A DNA stretch of 64,000 bases from Sophora flavescens (Eukaryota; Streptophyta; Magnoliopsida; Fabales; Fabaceae). Of this stretch, positions 54,732 through 64,000 are shown one piece after another. The DNA lies in contig CM061069.1 of NCBI GenBank assembly GCA_030762895.1, forward strand, positions 102,937,923-103,001,922. Direction: 5' to 3'. Within the stretch, counting starts at the first letter, position 1, and each line of letters opens with the position of its first letter. The translations under genes and the position numbers were made by a program. The notes under the pieces are model-generated. The model was not told the DNA's origin, searched no databases, and saw only the letters and a program-made list of their open reading frames with translations.

Positions 54732-55309
54732 GTGAGTTCTTAAATTTCCCCTTTAGTTTTACTATTCACACTTCTTCATGGAGAGGATAGTGCTTTGACT
54801 AGATTGATTATTTGCATGTTACTTTTCTGGTGTCATATTTTTTTTGTTGTAGTGTTGAAAGACTAACAAATTGTTTTACTATCCTCACTCCTTTGGTGGA
54901 GAGTATGGTGCTTTCATTAAACTTATTATTTGCATTTATATTTTATCCTTATATCTTGTGATGTAGTGTTGAAAGATTCCTCGATAATGAATCAACATCA
55001 GAATTACATGCTTTAAATTATATTTAATATTGTGCCAATATTTCTTGAATACTATATTTGATTAGAGATGTTCTTTCCTTTATCATTGCGATGACTTTCA
55101 TGGGTAGGTAATTGTCTTAACAAGGAAACCAGAAGAAGCCTTCAAATCGCCACACCCAATGTATGAAGTGGTGGCAGGCGAGGGTCTGATGTGTCCCTGC
55201 TTTAAGGCTCAAACTCGTAGTTTGTGTCCTCTCCCACCCTCTCATTTGTTTTTAATGAAGTTTTCGATTATTGTTACGAGCATCACATATTTCTATAAAG
55301 TTCTATTTA
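54732..55309 (+). other. Intron-like sequence with internal duplication
   Basis: Phrases such as GGAGAGGATAGTGCTTT and GGAGAGTATGGTGCTTT occur about 120 bp apart (54780 and 54897), so the intron copied itself in part. No exon is recognised. Confidence 0.4.
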
Positions 55310-55319
55310 CAGGTTTAAT
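55310..55319. repeat. Target duplication CAGGTTTAAT (left) of the Pack-MULE
   Basis: Identical to 56796-56805. Its 10-bp length suits Mutator-like elements (usually 9-10 bp). Confidence 0.9.
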
Positions 55320-55561
55320 GAGTAAATAGCCAAAATGGTCCCTGAAACTGTGAGGTCGTGTCAAGTTGGTCCTTCAAATTAACGAAATTTCAAAAAGGTC
55401 CCTGAAACTGTCAAACGTTGATCAAGTTAGTCCCTCCGTTAGTTAGGGTTCGTTGACTCCGTTAACGGCGCTTATGTGGAACGTTACACGCATATTTGAG
55501 GGACCAAATTGATACAGGGACCAAATTGACACTCAATATTTTTTCAAAAACCCTAACTTCA
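55320..55561 (+). repeat. Left terminal inverted repeat of the Pack-MULE
   Basis: Complementary to 56554-56795. Rich in 'ggtccctgaaactgt' and 'gggaccaaatt' phrases. Confidence 0.93.
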
Positions 55562-55606
55562 TCTTCTTGTTCTTCTCCCCCAACGTCTATCCAACTACGG
55601 CGTCAT

Positions 55607-55916
55607 CTATGCATCCAATAGAAAAAGTAAGCTTCTTTGAATGATCTTGGCCCTCTTCTTGGGTCTCTGAGGAAGCTTGCAACCCTTCATTGCAAGAAAG
55701 TCTTCCTCTTTCTCCTTGCTTGAGAGGGTGATGTAAAGCTTTGGCCACACAAGGGCTCTTTCCTCTCCGTTGTTACCGTCGCCAGAAACTTTGCCGTTGT
55801 TCTCGTCGGCCGCCACCGCCGATCCCCTTGTCGTGTAGTACCGGTCTTCCTTCTCCGGCGACGCCAATTTCCGACTTTCTCCTGCGGCTGACCGGAGAAT
55901 AGCCCCGTCGGAATTC
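55607..55916 (-). pseudogene. Captured DUF1639 family exon
   Basis: Minus-strand exon after an acceptor TGGTGCAG (AG at 55918-55917). It reads WPKLYITLSSKEKEEDF, then LAMKGCKLPQRPKKRAKIIQ, which is the DUF1639 core in plant proteins of unknown function. It then stops after six non-family codons at 55607, where homologues continue for some 40 residues. The Met at 55939 is in the captured intron, so it is not the true start. The fragment keeps an open frame and could be expressed from outside as an antisense or chimeric transcript. Confidence 0.85.
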
Positions 55917-56553
55917 CTGCACCAGAAAATCTCCATCAAATCAAAATCAGTAAATAATTTAAAAAAAAATGAAAAATTTCATGCATTTCATAGAAATTAT
56001 AGATCCAATGTTTTTTTCTAAAGAAAACAAATAATTTCCACCTGGAAGAAAGATATCTGCTTATCGCATCTGGGTATGGGAAAAAATCAATTTTAACATC
56101 ATTATATCACCCAAAATCTGTTTTTTATTTATTGAGAAACCAAACAAGGTATGAAAAAAAGGGAGAAAATTCCCGTCTTTGCTACTTCTCTACCTATGAG
56201 AGATTTTCTCAGCAACCAAATAGAGGTAAACATCATTACAAAATCCCAGTTTTTATAAGGAAAGGGGCAAAATTTTTCAACAATCAAATAGAAGGAAACA
56301 AAATGTAAGTATTTTCATTTTCAGGGAAAATAAGCAGAGGAAAATGGGGGAAATGAAAATTTCCTCTTTTTCTCTTTGCTGCTTCTCTTCCAGTCACAGC
56401 TTCACAGCAACAAACCAGAAGAAAACAACCCATTAAAGGGAAGGGGAAAAGGGAAAAAAAATCCCAGTAACCAAACATATGGAATGGGAAGAAAAAGCAT
56501 CATTACATCAATCCAAAATCTCCAGATGTTGAACTTAGTCTTGAACTTAGTCT

Positions 56554-56795
56554 TGAAGTTAGGGTTTTTGAAAAAATATTGAGTGTCAATTTGGTCCCTG
56601 TATCAATTTGGTCTCTCAAATATGCGTGTAACGTGCCACATAAGCGTCGTTAACGGAGTTAACGAACCCTAACTAACGAAGGGACTAACTTGATCAACAT
56701 TTGACAGTTTCAGGGAGCTTTTTGAAATTTCGTTAATTTGAGGGACCAACTTGACACGACCTCACAGTTTCAGGGACCATTTTGGCTATTTACTC
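56554..56795 (-). repeat. Right terminal inverted repeat of the Pack-MULE
   Basis: Mirror of the left repeat; ends GGCTATTTACTC. Confidence 0.93.
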
Positions 56796-56805
56796 CAGGT
56801 TTAAT
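56796..56805. repeat. Target duplication CAGGTTTAAT (right)
   Basis: Exact copy of 55310-55319. Confidence 0.9.
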
Positions 56806-57340
56806 ATATCAAATCGAGTGTAATTCTGAATATTAGTTTAACCTTTTTAAATTCAAAAGAAAAAGCAAGGACAAGTGGGAAAAGCAAATAATTTACTTCT
56901 CTTTTTTTTTCTGAATGAGAAACACATTTTTGAGATTTCCCAAAATACAAAGTGGGTCATAAAAATTGGGACATAGGGAATATATGGCCAAGCAGGTTAT
57001 GTATTTATGTTTTGTCATTTTTTTCTATCTCCAATACATGTGTCATTGATAACCTTTAGAGCTGCTTCTACCTCCCCCTTCACAAAAATAAGAATGGCGC
57101 ATGAGTCACAGTCATAGATTGTTCGCATGTTCATAATAGTCTGTAATCTTTATCGTGCTCTGTAGAATCATTAATGATGATCTTAGCTCAGCTTATTTTT
57201 TTAAGCAAAAATTGGCATGCAAAAATCACCGCAACAACCTCACATCCCAACTATCTTTGGTATCTTAGATGTTGTCAACCCTTTGCAAAACACCAAAAAT
57301 ATTAAAAAATAAAAAAGTATAAAAAACTCAAGGAAGGACA
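56806..57340. other. Non-coding spacer
   Basis: Continuation of the pseudogene intron region. No motif of note. Confidence 0.45.
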
Positions 57341-58305
57341 TAAACCAAAACCCTTGCAAACATTATTTAAACCTATAATAGGGAAGACCTACCCTATTAC
57401 GGTAGAAATCCTCACTAATAAATCTAGGAATAGTATCCCACCGATGGAAGCAATCAAAATTAAAAGTAAGTGAGGCAATTTTATAATTGCCTTCACAAAG
57501 AATATGAGAAGAAACAAAATTCATGTTCCTAGTTAGATCTAAACAATTATTCCAGCTATTTCTTAAATGTCAAGGAACTATGGCCGGAGACTTCAAAGCC
57601 AAAATTACTAATTGGGAGTCACACTCCAACAACAAATTGTGCCAACCTTTCCAAAAAGCTATCTCGATTGCTGTCATTGCTTTGATTAATTCAACATGAA
57701 AAGCAAAATTAATACCAAGATTAGCACCAAAGCAACCTAGAGCCACTGCACTTTTATCCCTAAAGATACCACCACAAGAAGCAAATCCTGGAGAACCTCT
57801 TGCTGCACCATTAGTGTTACACTTTACCCAATTACAAGGAGGGGGAATCCATTTAACTTCTTTAATAACTGGGGCCAAACATGGCTTGGCAGCAATGCTA
57901 AAAGCCTTTAAGATGGAGAATTCTGTCATTGAAGAAGAAATGAAACATGTGCTTAAATTTCCAGTTAAAGACACACTAGCAATGATCTTGTTTATAGATG
58001 CCTGAATATGAGTTTTCTTGTTGTCAAATCTGATGCTGCAAAAAACATTAATGATAGCAGCCAAAATTACATCCTTAGCATGTGAAGACCAGGATCTATT
58101 GCAAGCAGAAAAAATGGATATCACAGTAGAATGGTCAAGTTGCATATTCAAAACATTACCAAGCCATAACCATAATTCCTTGGCAAAAGGACATTCACAA
58201 AATAGGTGAAGGGTAGATTCTGCAGCCTTTTCACATAAACTGCACATAGACACATTAATCCAACCTCTATTCCACAAGTTTTCATCTGTTGATAACCTGT
58301 TGTGG
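57341..58305 (-). pseudogene. L1-type LINE ORF2 C-terminus (zinc-binding and RNase H), 5'-truncated
   Basis: Minus strand. A short lead (RLSTDENLWNRGW) is followed by the RT zinc-binding segment (CSLCEKAAESTLHLFCECPF, with C-x2-C...H-x4-C) and an RNase H: KCNTNGAARGSPGFASCGGI, FHVELIKAMTAIEIAF, LLLECDSQLV. The first catalytic residue is Asn instead of Asp (NTNGA for NTDGA). A Trp codon has become TGA at 57567-57569, after which RNSWNNCLDLTRNMNFVSSH continues. No RT remains, so it is a 5'-truncated insertion. The 3' tail is not obvious. Confidence 0.88.
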
Positions 58306-59012
58306 ATCTAAGTAATCATTGAGTTTTTTTCTGTTATTTTTTGTCACCATGTTAGTTTCCACTTTTCATAAAGCGCATTGAGCTGTTAATTTTACTTGTG
58401 ATTTTGGAGATGCATCAACTTTATGGTGTGCTATACTTGTGTTATATGTTTAGATTATTTAAATACCAATTGTTTTGAGAATTCATGTCTTCTTGTTAAC
58501 TTGAAGCCAAAATAGTGTTTCTGCTTTCAGTAATTATTTATGTTGAACCATATGTACTGTATACAGCAAATATGGTGCTTCAACTGGTTTCCAAAGCTGT
58601 AAATGTGCTTGTGCTTTGTAAAGTGTCAAAACTGCAGTACAGTGCCTTGATTCATAGTGGGAGTCACACAATCATTGGTAAAGCTTCTAAATTAGGAGGT
58701 TCTATGGGGTATCTCTTTAACCAACTCCACCTCACATCAGTACATGGAAATCTGGCCAAAGTTTTTCCATAATTTCAACATTGGAGTTAACTAAAGATGC
58801 GTTTAGAAATACATTCATGATTCAGGAACTTACTGGTGCTTTAACATAATGTGTCTATCCTGACTCAACAAGACAAGAAATCCATGAAGGTTCTGTTGCT
58901 TTAACAAAATCTGTTGCCAAGTACTATTTTGTAGACTTATTTTTCTGGAAAATTTGTTTTTTCAGTATGGTTTTTGATTGTTTGGTGAATTGTTTATTTA
59001 TTTTGTATATAG
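58306..59012 (+). other. Intron-like sequence of the kinase pseudogene
   Basis: No recognised exon except possible short coding-like stretches near 58560-58640. The last 100 bp before 59013 resemble the sequence before copy A. Confidence 0.4.
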
Positions 59013-59088
59013 AGATATCAAAGTGGGTAACTTGCTTGTTGATTCTGCTGGGAATGTCAAGCTTGCTGGCTTTGGTTTCACAAATCAT
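59013..59088 (+). pseudogene. MAP3K-like protein kinase exon, copy B (decayed)
   Basis: A 76-nt exon with acceptor TATAG and donor GTGAGT. It reads DIKVGNLLVDSAGNVKLAGF, closer to the functional catalytic loop than copy A: DIK and the loop Asn survive, but the DFG Asp is Gly. Together with the WMSPE exon at 59622 it marks a second copy of the same gene. Confidence 0.75.
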
Positions 59089-59621
59089 GTGAGTTCATAA
59101 ACTTCATGTCGAGTACAAATAATATAGTTTTACTGTTTACACTCCAGGAAAAGGATGGTGATTTCACTAAACTGATTATTTCAATTTTACACCTTTGTTG
59201 CAAAAATAAAAGGCTCGAGTTATTGTTCTATAAATTCCTGTCAACTGGTTGAAATATGCAGTTTGTTGGTACTCATCTAAGAAGATTTACTTTTGCATGC
59301 TTACAGAAAGTTCTTTCATTTATTTAATTTTTTCATTAGAAAATTGTCTCTGTTTCTCTAGTTAGAAAACTTGTACAGCTTGAGCAGGTAATTTAGGTTG
59401 TGATGTGTTAACTTTAGACTCTAGCTGATGAAATAAGGTGCTCCTTGCGAGCCTTATTTCCATATTCATTTTAAACTTTGGTAGCATATTATACTCTATA
59501 GTTATTTGTGGCCATTATATTATTCTTGGATTTGATGAGTATCTGTCTATCCTTTTATTCAATAACTTGGGATTTCTATGTTTAACAAGTAGCTTGATTT
59601 GTATCTGAACTTTGCATGAAT

Positions 59622-59648
59622 GTCACTCCAATATGGATGAGTCCAGAG
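59622..59648 (+). pseudogene. Kinase subdomain VIII exon remnant
   Basis: Nine codons reading VTPIWMSPE directly before a donor GTAAGT. This matches the G-T/S-P-x-W-M-A-P-E motif that closes the activation segment of MAP3Ks. It lies downstream of copy B on the same strand, in the expected order. The intervening activation-loop codons are missing or unreadable. Confidence 0.6.
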
Positions 59649-60285
59649 GTAAGTGGCCATAGCATTGAACTGCACAATCAGAGCAAATATTTTACTTAGC
59701 ATCTTGCATTGAACATCCAAGATGAGATGTCGTCGCGAAATAGTAGTTTTTCAAGACAAAAAGAGGATGGTTACAATTCTGATGAGGTTCTTGTCTTGTA
59801 AAATAAGTGTTTTCTGTTTTGAAAAGTTCGTGTGGAAAAAATTGCTTTCCGACTTGGAATATTTTGGTCATCAATTATATATCTAATCACTTAGTTCAAT
59901 CTAACTGCCTTTGCTTTTACCTTGGTTTTCTCTTGAATTTTTTGATGAGGCATCTGTATTTATGAAATAACTATTTTAACTTCAGATTCTAAAATCGAAT
60001 GATGATCAGGCATTTAAGTTCTTGAGATTCGACATGAATAAACACCAGTCATTGCATATTTGTTTTCTAATGTCTAGTAAACAAGAATGATAATTTATAG
60101 TGGTGGGTATGAATTCAGGTGCTGCATTTGCTATTTGTTGTGTAAAACTGTTTTCTCTATTTTCTCGTGATCAATTGTATATTGTGTCTTAAATAAGAAA
60201 GATTCCATGTCTCCACTGGTTCTTTGACTGGTTCAATAAAGCAAGACATCTATATGAATGTTCTGTTGCTTTAAAAAAAAACACT
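59649..60285. other. Non-coding spacer
   Basis: AT-rich sequence with no gene. A phrase TTCTGTTGCTTTAA near 60262 also occurs at about 58889, a trace of the same duplication. Confidence 0.4.
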
Positions 60286-60289
60286 TGTT

Positions 60290-60553
60290 AGTCAAGTCTT
60301 CTGTTCCATATAGAGCCATGAATATGTTTGGCGTGTTTGAGCAAGAGCCATGCCTGGATTTTCTCCAGGGAGAAGGTAGTAGGGGCTGAAAGGATTCTGA
60401 GATGGATCAACAGAACCACTTTCTGCACGGTGCTGGTCGAACTCGAGTCCGCCATGGAAGAAGAGGTAGAAGCAGGAGCTTCAAGAATCAAGAAGAGAAT
60501 GGACAATTCTCAGAGAGAGCTGTGGAAGATTTAATTGCTCAGGATACCAATAT
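60290..60553 (-). pseudogene. copia gag N-terminus after a primer site
   Basis: TGGTATCC (complement of 60542-60549) is the start of an initiator-Met primer site. Downstream on the minus strand an ATG (60453) begins ADSSSTSTVQK. A neighbouring frame reads NPFSPYYLLPGENPGMALAQ, the copia gag N-terminal motif (HPGENPG). The frame is broken between the two and the element ends near 60290. Confidence 0.65.
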
Positions 60554-60727
60554 TGGAATGAATGAAAACTGATCTTGTTATTGATTGAATCAGAGTACAT
60601 TTGTATTTATACACAGATAGCTAGTAGCTAGACTTGGTAACTAACTAGTAACTAACTGATAACTGCTTAACAGATTGAAACTAACTAACAGTTGTATCTA
60701 GCTGTAACTGTATTTGTGATCCTAACA
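60554..60727 (-). mobile_element. Short copia 5' LTR (about 174 bp)
   Basis: On the minus strand it runs TGTTAGGATCAC to TTCATTCCA. It is rich in GTTAGTTAG/TAACTAACT words, typical of copia LTRs. The primer site is 4 bp beyond. The 3' half of the element is missing, so this is a 5' stub. Confidence 0.65.
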
Positions 60728-62291
60728 ATGATTCCAAACTAATCCGTGCTTTAACCGAGCCCATTCATCCTGGTTTGAGAAAACAAGAAGTCTATATATG
60801 TTCTACATTAAAAAAAAAAACTCGTGTTAAAACAGTCAACTCTTCTTTTTCAAATAGAGCTAGGGATAAGTTTCGTGTTTTTTCTGTTTACATTTGACTT
60901 TTTTGTTGAGTTCATGGTACCTAAATTTTAGTAGATGGAGGGATGTAAAAACTGAAACTTAATTGTAGGGACTAAATTGATAGAATTTATTTATAACTGA
61001 CTAAATTGATAAAGAGCATACATTCCAGAGACCAAAATAAGTTTTTTTTTTATTGGTGATAATTTGCACAGTTGTTCAAGTATTTTTTTTTCATTCTTCA
61101 ATTATCCCTTTCCAATCTTGTGGAAGAGAACTTTGTATTACAAAATAATATGACCGTAGGAATTGGTTCATGATTCTAGTTTTGACATATTTTGACAAGA
61201 ATGATTAAATACTATAACAATTTTGTTATTTGAATATGGAGATGGTACAGAGTAGGAAGTCATTCATGCAATTATACTCACATTCGACATGATATCTCAT
61301 GCAGTATCATATTCTGAATATTAAAAAAAAAACGTTTGATTTCATGATTAGCCTCATATAGCAACTTAGTAACTAACGAGAATTATTGCAATATAGTCCT
61401 AGCAAATAGTAACCAAACTTCTTGCAGTCGTACTTTGAGGTGTGCCTAACTTGAGTTCAAACATGAAAAATCAAGCTTGCAATTATATATTGGTAGGTTT
61501 AGAATTAAATATTTATAAAATACATATCATATATTTGAGCAATTGAACTAAAATCAAACCTAAGGAAGTTGAACACCATATACTCAAGGTCGGTTTGACT
61601 ATATATCAAGTCTTACATAACATTTGAACCGAATATTATCAAACTTCAGATTCGAGTCGAGCACAACTTTTATCGAGCTTTCAATCCGACTGACCTTTGC
61701 AATCACTATTAGATGTTGTAAATTTCAATAAAATACTAGAATTAAATTATACCATGTATTTAGTTATCAACAAAAGATAAGGACCTTTTTTCAAATATCC
61801 CAACCAAAGAAAAAAGAGTTATTAAGTTGTCAACAGACTCAACATCCAAGTGATACATCTCATTTGGATGAAAGAATTTCGCTCCTCTCATTACGTGCAC
61901 ATTCCACATGTATTGATAAAAAATGTCTTCACCCAACAACCGATTGAAAGCGATATATCTTGATCAATTCAATTCATTATCAAACTGAAATGGGGTTCTC
62001 ATCTCTCTTATAAATAAACATAGAGAGAATATACACATATTGGAGGTTAAGTCAGGTCATTTTCGTCAAAGTGGCGGCTCTCCATCTTCAAGCAAGTGTC
62101 GGCCTTTAATGCACTCACATCGCTCTGTGGGAAGTTTTCCTTGCAAGCCTAATAATCTGCATACAATTTACTCCAAAGTGTCATACGAAATTGAGTTCAC
62201 ATAAATAACCCCATTAATATAAGTGATAGTACAAGTAATTACTGATTAAAGATTGTGTATGTTGCAATAAATTTGACAAATAGATGACAAT
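60728..62291. other. Non-coding spacer
   Basis: AT-rich. A 'gggactaaattgata' phrase near 60967-61000 belongs to dispersed repeats. No gene, RNA or element end is supported. Confidence 0.45.
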
Positions 62292-62296
62292 CATTG
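62292..62296. repeat. Target duplication CATTG (left) of the solo LTR
   Basis: Matches CATTG at 63859-63863. Confidence 0.7.
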
Positions 62297-63858
62297 TGTT
62301 AGATATAGAGCCTTAATGGGCTCTGTTATGTTAGTAGGCATGCCTGTTAGTAGGAGTTTGTTAGACTAATTGTAACTACTACAACAACAACCAAGTCTTA
62401 GCCCACTAGGTGGGGTCAACTACATGGATCAAACAACGTCATAATATTCTATCATGAATCATGTTTATAGTTAAACTATTGGCCTCTAAATCTTTCTTAA
62501 TAGTTTCTCCTATAGTTTTTCTTGGCCTACTTCTCGCCTTTAGCTATTGAATTGCCCTCCATCTGGTCTACCCTCCTTACTACGGAATCTACAGGTCTCC
62601 TTCATACATGCCCAAACCACCTAAGTTGAGATTCAACCATCTTTTCTACAATAGGTGATACCCCAACTCTTTCTCTAATGTTATCATTCCTAATCCTATC
62701 ACGTCTAGTTTTTTCACTCATCCAACGCAAGCATTTTCATCTCTCGCTACATTGATTTTGCTCTCGTGTTTATTTTTTACCACCCAACACCCCGTCCCAT
62801 ACAACATCGTTGGTCTTATAGTCAGACAAGAAAATTTTCCCTTTAGCTTGAGATGTACCTTTTTATCACACGGAAAACCCGAAGCCTTCCTCCATTTCAA
62901 CCACCCTGATTGAATCCAATGGTTTACAACTCCCTCAATTTCTACGTCATATTGTATAATAGACCCAATATATTTAAACTGTAAATTGTGGTATGTCGTG
63001 ATCTCCAACTTTCACCTCTAAACTAGAGGTGCTTCGCCTTTTGCTAAACTTACATTTCATATACTCCATCTTGCCTCTACTCAAACGGAAGCCATGTGCT
63101 TCTAAAGCTTGTCCCCAAGTCTCCAACCTCCCATTTATATCCTCCCTCGACTCTCCAACCAAGACTATATCATCTGCGAAAAGCATGCATCGTGGTGCTG
63201 GCTCTTAAATGTGCTCCGTAAGTACATCCAAGACCAAGACAAAAAGATAGGGGCTTTAAGTTGACCCTTGGTTCATAAATATGGTTATTGGGAAATCTTC
63301 TGTGGCTCCACCATGCGTTCTCACACTAGTCGTGGCCCCCTCATACATATCCTTGATAGCTCGAATATAGGCAATCCAAACACCTTTCTTTTCTAGGGCT
63401 TTCCACAAAACCGCTCTTGGCACCCTATCATATGCTTTCTCCAAATCAATGAAAACCATGTGTAAATCTTTTTGATCCCTTCGATATTGTTCCATCACTC
63501 GTCGTAGCAAGTAAATTGCTTCCATGGTCGACCTCATGGGCATAAAACCAAATCAGTTATCGGTGATTTTGGTTTCTTTTCTTAGTCTCCATTCAAGCAC
63601 CCTTTCCCATAGCTTCATAGTATGACTCTTCTATTGTAAGAAATAGAACTAAGAGGGAGAGGAAACACAGGCATTCAGTTAGTTGGTTGGGATTGGGTGG
63701 GAGACCAAGCTCTCAAACATTCTTGGCAGGGACTTCTTTTCTTTTTTCTTCTCTATCTTCTTCTTCCTTCTCTTATTTGGGAACCATTCCCCAGAGAATT
63801 ATCAATACAAATGGCATTATTCAGTGAATTAGTTTCTTCTGTTACACCAGTTCTATCA
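62297..63858. mobile_element. Short solo LTR (about 298 bp without its insertion), copia-like
   Basis: Starts TGTTAGATA and ends TTCTATCA, with 5-bp duplications CATTG outside. An RTE LINE is inserted after its first 79 bp. T/C-rich tracts near 63715-63780 and the overall size suit a copia-type or TRIM LTR. No internal domain survives. Confidence 0.65.
62376..63632 (-). pseudogene. RTE-clade LINE, 5'-truncated and frameshifted
   Basis: Minus-strand RT pieces in order: SRRVMEQYRRDQK-like lead, HMVFIDLEKAYDRVPRAVLW (63460 region), MLFADDIVLVGES (63186 onward, the F/YADD catalytic site), FRLSRGKMEYMKCKF, FKYIGSIIQYD, GWLKWRKASGF. These three frames need two frameshifts to join. The 3' end shows the RTE-typical tail, with TTGTTGTTG (complement of 62380-62388). 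Perfect 7-bp duplications ATTGTAA flank it (62369-62375 and 63633-63639). Only the RT half is present. Confidence 0.9.
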
Positions 63859-63863
63859 CATTG

Positions 63864-64000
63864 TCCAGAAATAAAATAGGATATCACAGAGGTACCAGGT
63901 TGAAGAAAAAAGGCTTGTAGAGCATATCAGGAAACAATGCTGAACTGAAACCATGGGGAATCTCTTGTACGAAAACTAACCATACAGAATGCGAGGTTTT
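63864..64000. other. Right-edge sequence, unassigned
   Basis: No recognisable feature in the last 137 bp. Confidence 0.5.

Larger units (their letters stand above)
55320..56795. mobile_element. Pack-MULE carrying a DUF1639 gene fragment
   Basis: Terminal inverted repeats of about 242 bp (55320-55561 and 56554-56795) start GAGTAAATAGCCAAAATGG and are nearly identical. A perfect 10-bp duplication flanks them. No transposase is present. The 990-bp centre contains part of a host gene in antisense, which defines a Pack-MULE. It inserted into the intron region of kinase pseudogene copy A. Confidence 0.93.

Overview
This window is a plant nuclear genome segment, very probably from a legume. The evidence is indirect: a large Ogre-type Ty3/gypsy element with the typical arginine-tRNA-type primer site, Tat/Athila-lineage LTRs, plant-specific LINE ORF1/ORF2 fragments, plant intron signals, AT-rich spacers, and an assembly gap of exactly 500 N. 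I see no complete host protein-coding gene. Nearly everything recognisable is a mobile element, a decayed gene piece, or a tandem array.

Left part (1-16 kb): a broken exon of a plant MIF/D-dopachrome-tautomerase-like gene (547-771), a LINE ORF1 relic (about 1810-2560, minus), and then a promoter-like block followed by a strong candidate box C/D snoRNA (3198-3317). Two weak inverted-repeat elements follow. An unusual foldback element built from about 133-bp tandem units in both orientations spans 8867-10052. Next come a Ty3/gypsy 5' LTR with an array of covarying mini-hairpins (10376-12236) and its decayed interior, an Athila-type LTR with primer site, and the N gap (15561-16060).

Centre (16-45 kb): a hAT-like non-autonomous element (16317-17268), then a Tat/Retand-like retrotransposon on the plus strand (17484-28185). 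The latter has broken gag/pro/RT, an intact RNase H-integrase frame, a 67-bp array, and an antisense two-exon gene (aORF) with its own TATA box and a 74-nt intron that keeps frame. Only 20 bp later begins an Ogre-like element on the minus strand (28206-44912). In transcription order it has a primer site, ORF1 (DUF7745/plant-mobile-domain-like plus coiled coil), gag, protease plus G-patch, a 193-nt frame-preserving intron, RT/RH/aRH/INT, three hairpin repeats, a 31/62-bp satellite, and the 3' LTR.

Right part (45-64 kb): a minisatellite dense in GGCCCAAT, a promoter-like block, and a solo LTR with a perfect ACAGT target duplication (47918-49288). A decayed minus-strand copia element (49626-54353) carries a tail-to-tail tRNA-derived SINE pair. 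Two copies of a MAP3K-like kinase exon (54656 and 59013) mark a duplicated kinase pseudogene. A Pack-MULE (55320-56795) with 242-bp terminal inverted repeats and a 10-bp target duplication carries a DUF1639 gene fragment. There are also a 5'-truncated L1-type LINE, a copia 5' end, and an RTE LINE nested inside a solo LTR, each of these last two with its own target duplication.

The most interesting non-routine items are the snoRNA candidate, the foldback array, the Pack-MULE, the covarying LTR hairpins, the antisense spliced gene and the palindromic SINE pair. All calls come from reading the sequence; no database search was possible.
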